Source: Treponema sp.
Lineage (GTDB): Bacteria > Spirochaetota > Spirochaetia > Treponematales > Treponemataceae
Length of the DNA stretch: 64,000 nt
Direction of reading: 5' to 3'
Assembly: GCA_016296575.1 (NCBI GenBank)
Contig: JAEDJA010000008.1
Coordinates: 1-64,000 of the forward strand
The position numbers and the translations under genes are program-made. The notes beneath the pieces were generated by a model. It ran no database searches. It saw only the letters and a program-made list of their open reading frames with translations, and had not been told where the DNA came from. Of the stretch, positions 1 to 7,425 are shown piece after piece (positions within the stretch are counted from its first letter, which is position 1; every line of letters starts with the position of its first letter).

Positions 1-170
1 AAGATTTCCGTGGACCAAATAGAACTACAATTACTCGCCGTGTATCACAGGTTAATAAAGCTATGTGTCATGGTTGTGGTGCTTGTACAGTTGCTTGTCC
101 TTCTGGAGCAATGGATCTCTTGGGATTCAGTAACAAACAAATCTTGGCGGAGGTTGACAGTGTTCTGTAA
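1..170 (+). CDS. hdrA: HdrA-like flavoprotein subunit, C-terminal fragment
   Basis: Only the last 55 codons lie in the window, read from base 3 to the TAA at 168-170; the rest is beyond the left edge. The fragment has one ferredoxin-type cluster motif, C-x2-C-x2-C-x3-C-P (MCHGCGACTVACP), followed by a short tail, which is how HdrA (heterodisulfide reductase subunit A and the HdrA of Flx/Hdr complexes) usually ends. In characterised complexes HdrA carries the FAD that bifurcates electrons. The assignment rests mainly on the adjacent MvhD-like gene, the normal HdrA partner. The FAD domain is not visible, so another ferredoxin-domain protein cannot be excluded. Confidence 0.6.
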   Translation, partial: DFRGPNRTTITRRVSQVNKAMCHGCGACTVACPSGAMDLLGFSNKQILAEVDSVL

Positions 171-174
171 ATCC

Positions 175-228
175 GGTCATTGAGCCTGTCGAAATGACCA
201 ATTGTGGTTTCGACAAGCTCAACCACCG
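175..228. repeat. REP-like double palindrome, copy 1
   Basis: Two adjacent imperfect palindromes. The first, 175-199, runs GGTCATTGAG to AAATGACC around TGTCGA. The second, 204-226, runs GTGGTTTCGA to TCAACCAC. The same arrangement recurs at 2684-2737. The core TTCGACAAGCTCA is a motif I recall from intergenic repeats in many bacterial genomes. This copy fills the gap between the hdrA stop and the mvhD start. Confidence 0.8.
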
Positions 229-250
229 TTTACTGAATATAAAAATGATT

Positions 251-691
251 ATGGCTGAAAATAAAGAATGGGAACCAAGAATCGTTGCTTTCTGCTGTAA
301 CTGGTGTTCTTACGCTGGTGCTGACTTAGCTGGAAACAACCGTCTTGAATATCCTAAGAATGTAAAAATCATCCGCATCCCTTGTTCATGTCGCTTGAAC
401 CCAATGTTCATTTTGCGTGCATTCCAGCGTGGTGCTGATGGTGTAATTTTGTGTGGTTGTCACCCAGGTGACTGTCACTACTCTACAGGAAACTATTTTG
501 CTCGTCGTCGTATGACTCTTCTTTTCTCTATGCTTGATTTCTTGGGAATTGATAAAGGCCGTACTCGTGTAGAATGGTGTTCTGCTGCTGAAGGTGTACG
601 CTTTGCAGGAATCATGAATGATTTCGTTGCTCAGATTAAAGCCCTTGGCGAAAACAAAAAGCTGGAGGATGTAAGATGCAAGACAAATTAA
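251..691 (+). CDS. mvhD: MvhD/FlxD-like [2Fe-2S] electron-transfer subunit
   Basis: A protein of about 146 residues of the MvhD family (hydrogenase iron-sulfur subunit, also called FlxD). It has the family start IVAFCCNWCSYAGADLAG, then PCSCRLNP and the GCHPGDCHY motif, which supply its conserved cysteines. In MvhADG-HdrABC and Flx-Hdr complexes this small subunit carries a [2Fe-2S] cluster and passes electrons from the donor module to HdrA. The frame is open upstream to 194, but that part lies in a REP palindrome, so I take the ATG at 251 (245 is possible), which gives the usual family length. No strong ribosome-binding site is visible. The end overlaps the next gene by 16 bases, implying translational coupling. 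Confidence 0.85.
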   Translation: MAENKEWEPRIVAFCCNWCSYAGADLAGNNRLEYPKNVKIIRIPCSCRLNPMFILRAFQRGADGVILCGCHPGDCHYSTGNYFARRRMTLLFSMLDFLGIDKGRTRVEWCSAAEGVRFAGIMNDFVAQIKALGENKKLEDVRCKTN

Positions 692-1638
692 TCGCTCGTG
701 CAAAAGAATTACTTTCTGAAGGCAAAGTAAAGAAAGTTGTAGGCTGGAAAAAAGGTCTCTTTGAAGATGATATTACTCCAGCAGTATTTACAACTGCAGA
801 AGAATTAGATAAAGACTTTGTTTTCAATAAATATTGTAAAGCAAATCTTTCAAAATACCTGGTTGGTATTACAAAGAACATCGAGATTGCTAAATCAACA
901 ACTCGTATGAACAATACAATGGCAAAACAGCGTGATCCTAACGCTCAGGATGCCCCAATTCCTCAGGAAGTTGTATTGGTATTCTTAAAACCAGCTGATA
1001 CATATTCATTCACACAGCTTTTGAAAGAAAGCCGCATTACTCGCGAAGACGTTTATGCAATTGGTGTTCCTTGTCAGGATACACTTGATGGTGGAGACCT
1101 TTGCGATAATTGTGCAGGTAAAAAGCCAGTTTCTTGTGATGAATATATTGGAGTTGATCCAAATGCAGACCTTAGCCCAAACACTTCTCGTATGGAAGAA
1201 GTTGCAAAGCTTGAAGCAATGTCTGTAGAAGAACGCTACAACTTCTGGAGAAATGAATTTTCTCGTTGTATCCGCTGTAACGCTTGTCGTAACGTTTGTC
1301 CTGCTTGTACTTGTGAAAAATGTGTATTCGATAACAACGCTCTTTACACAACACAGAAGGTTGCAGAAACAAACTTCGAAGAAAGCCTGTTCCACATTAT
1401 CCGTGCATGGCATGTTGCTGGCCGTTGTACAGACTGTGGCGAATGTTCAAGAGTTTGTCCTCAGAACATTCCACTTTATCTTCTTAACCGTAAATACATT
1501 AAAGATATTAATGAAATCTACGGTGACTACCAGGCAGGAGCTGATATGGAATCAAAACCAGCTATGCTCTGCTTCCAGGAAGATGACCCAGAAACAACTA
1601 TTGTTTACGACAGATCAAAAGACGGAGGTAATGAATAA
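676..1638 (+). CDS. 4Fe-4S dicluster subunit, Hdr/Flx-type complex
   Basis: A 320-residue soluble protein. The first 180 residues form a domain without a classical cluster motif but with the stretch YAIGVPCQ and a nearby CDNCAG, recalling FrhB-type (F420 hydrogenase beta) domains. The C-terminal part has two ferredoxin motifs: C198-x2-C201-x2-C204-x3-C208-P, followed by extra cysteines (ACTCEKC), and C251-x2-C254-x2-C257-x3-C261-P. It starts after a good ribosome-binding site (GGAGG) inside the end of mvhD and stops on the next gene's start (TAATG). In flx-hdr clusters a protein of this kind (FlxB/FlxC-like) wires clusters between the NAD(P)H module and MvhD. No CCG domain is present, so it is not HdrB. 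The exact subunit equivalence is inference. Confidence 0.65.
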   Translation: MQDKLIARAKELLSEGKVKKVVGWKKGLFEDDITPAVFTTAEELDKDFVFNKYCKANLSKYLVGITKNIEIAKSTTRMNNTMAKQRDPNAQDAPIPQEVVLVFLKPADTYSFTQLLKESRITREDVYAIGVPCQDTLDGGDLCDNCAGKKPVSCDEYIGVDPNADLSPNTSRMEEVAKLEAMSVEERYNFWRNEFSRCIRCNACRNVCPACTCEKCVFDNNALYTTQKVAETNFEESLFHIIRAWHVAGRCTDCGECSRVCPQNIPLYLLNRKYIKDINEIYGDYQAGADMESKPAMLCFQEDDPETTIVYDRSKDGGNE

Positions 1639-2675
1639 TGCTTAGTATCGCAAAAGATAAAATTGATTCATTATTTGAACTGATTGGTTCTGCACAGCCT
1701 TTGTATTTGCCTGTTGATAACAATTCAGGTAAAGCTGATTTCCAGAGATGGGAAAAAGGCACAAAACTTTCTGAAAGCTTGAAAACAACTCGTTCTGCTA
1801 AAGATTTCTTCTTCCCAAAAACAGAACATATGGTTTCATATGAATTGAACGGAAAAGAAGTAAAGGTTGTAGACCCACGTAAAGAAGTTGAAGACTTTGT
1901 AATCTTTGGTGTTCGCGCTTGTGATGCCCGTGGTTTTGAAGTAATTGATGGTGTTTACCTCAACATGGATCCAGTTGATTCTTACTACAAGAACCGACGT
2001 GACCACGGTACAGTAATTGTTCTTGCTTGTAACTCTCCTAGCAAAACTTGTTTCTGTCCAACCTTCGGAATTGACGCTTCGCTAGATTCTCCTTCTGGAG
2101 ATGTAAGCTGCTGGCTGGCAGACGGAAAATATTATTTCCAGGCAAACACAGACAAAGGTAAGAAATTTGTAGAAAATGCTAAATCTGTTTTAGTAGACGC
2201 TGCAGATGCTGCCGTTGAAGAAGCAAAGAAAGATATTAAAGCTAAAGTTGAAGCTCAGCCTTTTGCTCATCTTGATCTTTCAAAGTTCCAGGGCAAAGAC
2301 ATGCTAAAGATTTTCAACTCTAAAATTTGGGATAAAGTTGCAGAACCTTGTGTAGGTTGTGGAACTTGCACATATGTTTGTCCAACTTGTATGTGTTTCG
2401 ATGTTCGTGACTTTGATACAGGTAACGGCGTTCGTCAGATTCGCTGCTGGGACTCTTGTATGCACAATGACTTTACTCAGATGGCTGCAGAAAACCCACG
2501 TCACACACAGAAAGAACGCTCACGTCAGCGCTTTATGCATAAACTTATGTACTATCCAATGGCACATGAAGATATGTTTTCTTGTACTGGTTGTGGTCGC
2601 TGTATTGAAAACTGTCCAGTTAATATGAACATCGTTAAGGTTATTAAAGCCGTACAGGAGGCCGACGATATTTAG
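1638..2675 (+). CDS. AsrA/FlxC-like 4Fe-4S electron-transfer subunit
   Basis: A 345-residue protein resembling AsrA (anaerobic sulfite reductase subunit A) and hydrogenase beta-type subunits. The N-terminal 230 residues include FGVRACDARGFEVID and a cysteine group around NSPSKTCFCPTFG. The C-terminus carries two cluster motifs, C238-x2-C241-x2-C244-x3-C248-P and C316-x2-C319-x2-C322-x3-C326-P, the second reading CTGCGRCIENCP. The ATG overlaps the previous stop by one base and has GGAGG upstream. An AsrA-like protein paired with an AsrB-like protein is the standard NAD(P)H input module. No sulfite-reductase catalytic subunit (AsrC) is present, so sulfite is not the likely acceptor. A REP palindrome follows the stop. 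Confidence 0.75.
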   Translation: MLSIAKDKIDSLFELIGSAQPLYLPVDNNSGKADFQRWEKGTKLSESLKTTRSAKDFFFPKTEHMVSYELNGKEVKVVDPRKEVEDFVIFGVRACDARGFEVIDGVYLNMDPVDSYYKNRRDHGTVIVLACNSPSKTCFCPTFGIDASLDSPSGDVSCWLADGKYYFQANTDKGKKFVENAKSVLVDAADAAVEEAKKDIKAKVEAQPFAHLDLSKFQGKDMLKIFNSKIWDKVAEPCVGCGTCTYVCPTCMCFDVRDFDTGNGVRQIRCWDSCMHNDFTQMAAENPRHTQKERSRQRFMHKLMYYPMAHEDMFSCTGCGRCIENCPVNMNIVKVIKAVQEADDI

Positions 2676-2683
2676 TTCTAAGC

Positions 2684-2737
2684 GGTCATTGAGCTTGTCG
2701 AAATGACCGTGGTGGTTTCGACAAAGCTCAACCACCG
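2684..2737. repeat. REP-like double palindrome, copy 2
   Basis: Nearly the same sequence and spacing as copy 1. The first arm pair, 2684-2708, runs GGTCATTGAG to AAATGACC. The second, 2711-2736, runs GGTGGTTTCG to CTCAACCACC. It lies between the AsrA-like and AsrB-like genes of one operon, so the transcript would carry two consecutive hairpins here. Confidence 0.8.
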
Positions 2738-2759
2738 AAAATTGAGCTAAAACGGAAAA

Positions 2760-3596
2760 ATGCGTATGGAAAACAACGAAAGCTTTATTCCTTATGTAGG
2801 AAAAATTATTGATATTAAACAGGAAACTCCTGATGTAAAAACCTTCAGTGTAGTTGGTCTTGATGGAAAAAAATTGTTCAACCACATTCCAGGTCAGTGT
2901 GCTATGCTCATCGTTCCTGGTGTTGGTGAATCAATGATTTCTATTACTTCTTCACCTACTCTTGAAACACACATGGAATTCTCTATCAAAAAATGTGGAT
3001 GTGTAACTGAATGGTTGCATAACGCAGAAGTTGGTCAGCAGATTTGTCTCCGCGGTCCAGTTGGTAACGGATTCCCTGTAGAAGGAGCCCTTAAAGGAAA
3101 AGATATTCTTGTAATTGCCGGTGGTATTGGTATTGCTCCAGTTCACTCTGTAGTTAATTACATGATGGATCACCGTGAAAACTATGGAAAAATCCAGGTA
3201 ATCTACGGTGCTCGTTCTAAGGCTGATTTAGTTCGTCTTGATGAAATGCAGAATGTTTGGATGAAACAGCCAAACTGTTCAATTGATATTACAATTGACC
3301 GTGCAGAAGAAGGTTGGGATGGTCACGTAGGATTCGTTCCACCATTCATCACAGAACTTAAACCAGATGCTGGAATGACAGTAATTATGTGTGGACCTCC
3401 AATTCTTATCCACATGTCGTTGAAGATTTTGAAAGACCTTGGTTTCAAGGACGAACAGATTTTCACAACAATGGAAATGAGAATGAAGTGTGGTATTGGT
3501 AAATGCGGACGCTGTAACATCGGTGACAAATTCGTTTGTAAAGATGGTCCAGTATTCAGCTTCGACCAGCTCGGAGAACTTCCTCCAGAGTATTAA
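2760..3596 (+). CDS. FAD/NAD(P)H-binding oxidoreductase subunit (AsrB/FlxA-like)
   Basis: A 278-residue member of the ferredoxin-NADP reductase fold, similar to AsrB, FlxA, PyrK and hydrogenase gamma subunits. The N-terminal barrel (about 1-105) should bind FAD. The second domain opens with the nucleotide-binding glycines VIAGGIGIAPVHSV and contains VIYGARSKADLV and the CGPP motif near residue 218. At the end, C244-x4-C249-x2-C252-x7-C260 is the family's cluster motif. It most likely oxidises NADH or NADPH and feeds electrons to the AsrA-like and MvhD-like subunits. Start ATG at 2760; an in-frame ATG at 2766 is an alternative. Coenzyme preference cannot be read from sequence. Confidence 0.85.
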   Translation: MRMENNESFIPYVGKIIDIKQETPDVKTFSVVGLDGKKLFNHIPGQCAMLIVPGVGESMISITSSPTLETHMEFSIKKCGCVTEWLHNAEVGQQICLRGPVGNGFPVEGALKGKDILVIAGGIGIAPVHSVVNYMMDHRENYGKIQVIYGARSKADLVRLDEMQNVWMKQPNCSIDITIDRAEEGWDGHVGFVPPFITELKPDAGMTVIMCGPPILIHMSLKILKDLGFKDEQIFTTMEMRMKCGIGKCGRCNIGDKFVCKDGPVFSFDQLGELPPEY

Positions 3597-3604
3597 TAAA
3601 TTAT

Positions 3605-3643
3605 AATGAAGAATTAAAAATGAATATTTCTTAATTCTTCATT
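3605..3643. repeat. 13-bp perfect inverted repeat in the operon gap
   Basis: AATGAAGAATTAA (3605-3617) is repeated as TTAATTCTTCATT (3631-3643) with a 13-base loop. There is no uninterrupted T-run after it, so it is a poor terminator candidate. It may cap or process the mRNA between the input module and the fumarate-reductase genes. Confidence 0.6.
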
Positions 3644-3676
3644 TGTGGTTTTTAATTTTTAATTAAGGATTTAATT

Positions 3677-4366
3677 ATGGCAGAAAAAGAAATGGCTACA
3701 ATATATCTGTTCGGTAAAAAATATGAAGTACCAGCAGAACTTACAATTATGAATGCTATGGAATATGCCGGCTACCAGCTGAAACGCGGCTGTGGATGTC
3801 GTAACGGATTCTGTGGCGCTTGTGCAACAATTTACCGCATTAAAGGACAGAACCAGCTTCAGACCTGTCTGGCTTGTTCAAAGAAAGTTGAAAACGATAT
3901 GTACATCGCAACACTTCCTTTCTTCCCACTGGTAAAACAGGTTTACGATATCAATAATATTAAACCTGAACAGTCTGTAATGATGCAGCTTTATCCAGAA
4001 ATTTACGCTTGTGTTGGATGTAACGCTTGTACAAAAGCCTGTCCACAGAGCCTGAACACAATGCAGTACATTGCTTACGCTCAGCGCGGTGATTACGCAA
4101 AATGTGCAGACCTTTCATTTGACTGTGTAATGTGTGGATGTTGTTCTTCACGTTGTCCTGCTGGTATCTCTCATCCACAGGTTGCTGAACTTGCACGCCG
4201 TATCAACGGTAAATACCTTCAGCCACAGACACAGCACCTTTTGGACCGTGTTGCAGAAATCGATTCAGGTGCTTGTGAAGAAGCAATCAAAAAATTCGTT
4301 GAAATGTCTACCGGCGACAAAGAACAGATCAAAAATCTGTATAACAACCGTGACATTGAAAAGTAA
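3677..4366 (+). CDS. Fumarate-reductase-type iron-sulfur subunit (TfrB/FrdB-like)
   Basis: A 229-residue protein with the cluster layout of succinate dehydrogenase/fumarate reductase B subunits and the N-terminal part of thiol:fumarate reductase TfrB. A [2Fe-2S] domain (C41-x4-C46-x2-C49-x14-C64) is followed by two ferredoxin motifs, C112-x2-C115-x2-C118-x3-C122-P and C150-x2-C153-x2-C156-x3-C160-P. In FrdB the clusters carry electrons to the flavoprotein. The HdrB-like CCG domain that extends TfrB of methanogens is absent, so a thiol is not the obvious electron donor. Ribosome-binding site AAGGA; the flavoprotein gene follows after 11 bases. Electrons probably arrive from the upstream Hdr/Flx module. 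Confidence 0.82.
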   Translation: MAEKEMATIYLFGKKYEVPAELTIMNAMEYAGYQLKRGCGCRNGFCGACATIYRIKGQNQLQTCLACSKKVENDMYIATLPFFPLVKQVYDINNIKPEQSVMMQLYPEIYACVGCNACTKACPQSLNTMQYIAYAQRGDYAKCADLSFDCVMCGCCSSRCPAGISHPQVAELARRINGKYLQPQTQHLLDRVAEIDSGACEEAIKKFVEMSTGDKEQIKNLYNNRDIEK

Positions 4367-4377
4367 GGAGACAGAAC

Positions 4378-6024
4378 ATGTACGGAAATTATCTTGATGA
4401 CGCAGCTAAAATTGTTGCAGAAAAACGTGAAGAAAACCTGAAATTTGAACATGCACGCCTTACAGCTGATGAAAAAGATCAGATTCTTAAAGAATATCAC
4501 CCAGACCGCATTACAAGTGAATTTGTTGAACTGAAAATCGGTCCTAACAAAGGTGAAAAAGCTCCTATCCAGCTGGCTGAAATGCTTCAGGCAAAACCTC
4601 GTATTGAACCAGAACACATTGATCTGGCTCATGTAGATTATGAAACAGATGTTCTCGTAATTGGTGGTGGTGGAGCTGGAACTTCAGCTGCAATCATGGC
4701 TTCAGAAGCCGGTGCAAAAGTATTGCTTGCAACAAAACTTCGTGTAGGTGATGCAAATACTATGATGGCAGAAGGTGGTATTCAGGCTGCTGATAAACCA
4801 AATGACTCACCAGCACAGCACTATCTTGACTGTTATGGTGGCGGACATTTTGACGGAAAACCAGAACTGGTTTACACACTTACAAACAAAGCTCCATCAG
4901 TAATCAAATGGTTGAACGATCTTGGTGTTGAATTTGATAAAGAAGCTGACGGTACAATGGTTACAACACATGGTGGTGGAACAAGCCGCAAACGAATGCA
5001 CGCTTGTAAAGATTACTCTGGTGCTGAAATCATGCGTACTCTTCGCGATGAAGTATTTAATCGCCCAGATCAGATTACAGTAGTAGATTTTACAGCTGCT
5101 ATTGAACTGATTAAAGATGATAAAGGAAACGTTTGTGGTGCCGTTCTCCAGAACATTGAAACAAATGAAGTTCGCATTGCAAAAGCCAAAGTTGTAATCA
5201 TTGCAACTGGTGGTGCTGGACGTATGCACTATCAGGGATTCCCAACATCAAACCACTACGGTGCTACAGCCGACGGTCTTGTTATGGCTTACCGTGCAGG
5301 TGCAAAACTTTTGTACCAGGATTCACTCCAGTATCACCCAACAGGTGCTGCTTACCCAACACAGATTCTTGGTAAACTTGTAACAGAAAAAGTTCGTTCA
5401 CTTGGTGCAAAACTTATCAACAAAGATGGTGAAGTATACATCCACCCTCTTGAAACACGTGACGTAAACGCTTCTGGTATCATTAAAGAAGTTAGAAACG
5501 GCCGTGGTGTTAAAAATGATGTTCAGGATGCAGTATGGCTTGATACTCCAATGATCGAAATGATCCACGGAGAAGGAACAATCCTAAAATCAATTCCAGC
5601 CATGTACAATATGTTCATCAAATACGGTATTGATATCCGTAAGGAACCAATCCTTGTTTACCCAACACTTCACTACCAGAACGGTGGTGTTGAAATCAAC
5701 TCAACTTGTCATACAAATATTGCAAACCTTCTGGTTGCTGGTGAAGCTTCTGGTGGTGTTCACGGAACAAACCGCCTGATGGGTAACTCACTTCTGGATG
5801 TAGTTGTATTCGGACGTGAAGCTGGTATTGAAGCTGGTAAAATGTTCAAAGACATTAAACTTGTAGAAACTTCAAAAATGAACCTTGATCACGTAACAGC
5901 CTTCGAAAAAGAAAGAGCTGCTGCAAAGATTGAAGGGGATGCCGTTTCTCCAAAAGTACTTCCAAGCTACACTCATGGAAACAAAGAATTCGAAAAACCA
6001 GGTTTTCCAGGTGCAAGTAAATAA
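4378..6024 (+). CDS. Fumarate-reductase-type flavoprotein subunit (FrdA/TfrA-like)
   Basis: A 548-residue FAD protein of the SdhA/FrdA/AspB superfamily. The dinucleotide fold is at DVLVIGGGGAGTSAA (about 91-105). Other family marks are the HPTG motif at H320, an arginine (R340) in a context resembling the catalytic arginine of FrdA, TLHYQNGGVEI and GEASGGVHGTNRLMGNSLLD (family form GECAGGVHGANRLGGNAL). Some 85 residues precede the FAD fold, an unusual N-terminal extension. Ribosome-binding site AAGGAG. No membrane anchor (FrdC/D, cytochrome b) follows, so the enzyme should be soluble. Fumarate to succinate is the best guess; another 2-enoate acceptor is possible. Transcription should stop at the hairpin at 6055-6114. 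Confidence 0.85.
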   Translation: MYGNYLDDAAKIVAEKREENLKFEHARLTADEKDQILKEYHPDRITSEFVELKIGPNKGEKAPIQLAEMLQAKPRIEPEHIDLAHVDYETDVLVIGGGGAGTSAAIMASEAGAKVLLATKLRVGDANTMMAEGGIQAADKPNDSPAQHYLDCYGGGHFDGKPELVYTLTNKAPSVIKWLNDLGVEFDKEADGTMVTTHGGGTSRKRMHACKDYSGAEIMRTLRDEVFNRPDQITVVDFTAAIELIKDDKGNVCGAVLQNIETNEVRIAKAKVVIIATGGAGRMHYQGFPTSNHYGATADGLVMAYRAGAKLLYQDSLQYHPTGAAYPTQILGKLVTEKVRSLGAKLINKDGEVYIHPLETRDVNASGIIKEVRNGRGVKNDVQDAVWLDTPMIEMIHGEGTILKSIPAMYNMFIKYGIDIRKEPILVYPTLHYQNGGVEINSTCHTNIANLLVAGEASGGVHGTNRLMGNSLLDVVVFGREAGIEAGKMFKDIKLVETSKMNLDHVTAFEKERAAAKIEGDAVSPKVLPSYTHGNKEFEKPGFPGASK

Positions 6025-6054
6025 GTTTAAGAGCTTATAAAGGTTAAATAAAAA

Positions 6055-6114
6055 GGGGATGTCCCAAAAGTAATGCGTGTAGCGCTCATTACTTATTGGG
6101 CAGCCCCTTTTTTT
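6055..6114. terminator. Terminator hairpin that is also short palindromic element A
   Basis: GGGGATGTCCCAAAAGTAATG (6055-6075) pairs imperfectly with CATTACTTATTGGGCAGCCCC (6087-6107), giving a long GC-ended hairpin followed by seven T (6108-6114). On the minus strand it is followed by TTTTATTT, so it can serve both the fumarate-reductase operon and the convergent exonuclease operon. Its reverse complement is closely related to both ends of the element at 8664-8790. Confidence 0.8.
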
Positions 6115-6154
6115 AGATTTTTATATATGGAAAAAAATAAATCTATAAAGGATA

Positions 6155-6355
6155 TTATTTTAAAGAAATTTCAAGACTTTTAATTGCAATGTTGGCAGCT
6201 TCAAGGAGTTCTGCACTTTTTTTGATTTTCTTAGCTTTATTCTTGTCAGTTACAACAGCCTGTAAAAGCTGAATCTTTTCCAAAGCCTTATCTAGTTCTT
6301 TCGTAGCTGATTTTACAAGATCTAGTGTGTTTACTGTCAATGTGTTTTCGCCCAT
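6155..6355 (-). CDS. Small helical protein, unknown function
   Basis: A 66-residue protein with no recognised domain. It is rich in K, L, A and E with heptad-like spacing over most of its length (KELDKALEKIQLLQ), suggesting one or two amphipathic helices or a short coiled coil. It has no signal peptide, membrane segment or cysteine. A strong ribosome-binding site (AAGGAG) precedes the ATG, and the gene starts 20 bases after the exonuclease stop, so the two are co-transcribed. It may be an accessory of the exonuclease, but nothing in its sequence shows this. Confidence 0.6.
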   Translation of the reverse strand: MGENTLTVNTLDLVKSATKELDKALEKIQLLQAVVTDKNKAKKIKKSAELLEAANIAIKSLEISLK

Positions 6356-6375
6356 AACTTAATCTCCTTTTATCA

Positions 6376-7290
6376 TTATAACATAGCTTTCAGTTCTGCC
6401 AAGTTTAAAACAATATTTCCTCGACTTTCGTACTTTTCCTTTACAGCTTTCAAAATATTTTCAGAATAAATAAAGTAACCGTTCTGACTAACATGTCTTG
6501 TAATTACTCCGCCATGATCGTAAATCAGTTTCGCAACTTCAAAGGCATTTTCCAAATCCTTATAAATTCCCTTATCCAGCTCAAACATCTTCTTTTTGAA
6601 AACATCTTTTTTAGGAAATGGATTTTTCTTATTTGTCAGTTTTTCAATCTTTTCTTTAAGTTCTTTTTTGTACTGACGTTCAGCAACAACTTCCAGCATT
6701 TTATCACTGGTTACAGTAAAATCATGATACTTTTCATAAAGTTCATCACCTGTAAGACCTAGTTTTTCACAGACCTTTTTAAAACAAAGCATGGTCATTT
6801 CAGCATCATCAACACTTCTATGAGCTTCAAAAGCTGCTGTATCAATTTTTAAATAGTCGCACCACTCTTTCAGCTTCATCTTATTATTGTAAGACTGATT
6901 CAAAATCTTTTGTACATCAAATGCACAGAATTGAATATAAGGCACTTCAGAACGTTCACAGGCTGTATTTACAAATCCTACATCCCCATCAACAGCAAAG
7001 CCAAAAATCTTTCTGTTTCCTGTGGTAAATAGCTTTTTTATATCCTTATAATAAGCTCCAAAATCAGGATGAGCACGAAATTCATCTTTTGAGTATGCAA
7101 GATGACATGGATTTTTTGGATTTAAAATATACCAGTCAAATTCACAGTTTGGATTAATCAAGACATCGTCTTTTTCTATAATATTAAAATCATCATCAGT
7201 CAAAACATAACCAAGTGAACAGATTTTTCCTTCACCATCAAAACAGTTTGCACATTCGCAGTCAAAAAAAAGATAAGAATTGTGATTCAT
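6376..7290 (-). CDS. DnaQ-like DEDD 3'-5' exonuclease domain protein
   Basis: A 304-residue protein. The N-terminal 180 residues form a DEDDh exonuclease domain: the ExoI motif is atypical, YLFFDCECANCFDGEGKI, where D-x-E (D10, E12) would be the metal ligands. A middle motif lies around FGFAVDGDVGFVNTACE and the ExoIII-type motif is AHRSVDDAEMT, with H and D. The remaining 120 residues are lysine- and glutamate-rich (KKELKEKIEKLTNKKNPFPKK) and match nothing I know. The DxECAN form resembles stand-alone exonucleases of Firmicutes and spirochaetes rather than Pol III epsilon. There is no Shine-Dalgarno before the ATG; a promoter places transcription start at the ATG itself. Confidence 0.75.
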   Translation of the reverse strand: MNHNSYLFFDCECANCFDGEGKICSLGYVLTDDDFNIIEKDDVLINPNCEFDWYILNPKNPCHLAYSKDEFRAHPDFGAYYKDIKKLFTTGNRKIFGFAVDGDVGFVNTACERSEVPYIQFCAFDVQKILNQSYNNKMKLKEWCDYLKIDTAAFEAHRSVDDAEMTMLCFKKVCEKLGLTGDELYEKYHDFTVTSDKMLEVVAERQYKKELKEKIEKLTNKKNPFPKKDVFKKKMFELDKGIYKDLENAFEVAKLIYDHGGVITRHVSQNGYFIYSENILKAVKEKYESRGNIVLNLAELKAML

Positions 7291-7296
7291 AATTTA

Positions 7297-7325
7297 ATTT
7301 TACATTCAATGTTAATAAAACGCAA
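7297..7325 (-). promoter_or_regulatory. Promoter for the exonuclease gene, predicted leaderless
   Basis: On the minus strand TTGCGT (7325-7320), a 17-base spacer and TAAAAT (7302-7297). The expected start, seven bases past the hexamer, is 7290, the A of the exonuclease ATG. Confidence 0.45.
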
Positions 7326-7362
7326 GAAATGTAAGTATTTTCAAATAAAACTTCATTGTATA

Positions 7363-7391
7363 TTGTGATGATTTTGAGAAAGTATTATAAT
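7363..7391 (+). promoter_or_regulatory. Sigma70-type promoter for the AspT-family transporter
   Basis: TTGTGA (7363-7368), 17-base spacer, perfect TATAAT (7386-7391). The leader of about 28 bases contains the ribosome-binding site GAGG, so this gene should have a normal leader, unlike several others here. Confidence 0.55.
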
Positions 7392-7425
7392 GAACTATCA
7401 TATCATAAAATAATGAGGTTTTATT

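Noticed and set aside
194..250. Extended start of the MvhD-like protein
   Set aside because: The extra residues are translated from a REP palindrome, and family members begin close to the IVAFCCNWC motif.
1006..1413. 135-codon minus-strand frame in the iron-sulfur operon
   Set aside because: Antisense to a cysteine-motif protein that is clearly real. The apparent cysteines and threonines derive from the complementary codons.
1638..3596. Anaerobic sulfite reductase operon
   Set aside because: The AsrA- and AsrB-like genes are present, but no AsrC sirohaem subunit; the adjacent MvhD and fumarate-reductase genes fit an Hdr/Flx input module better.
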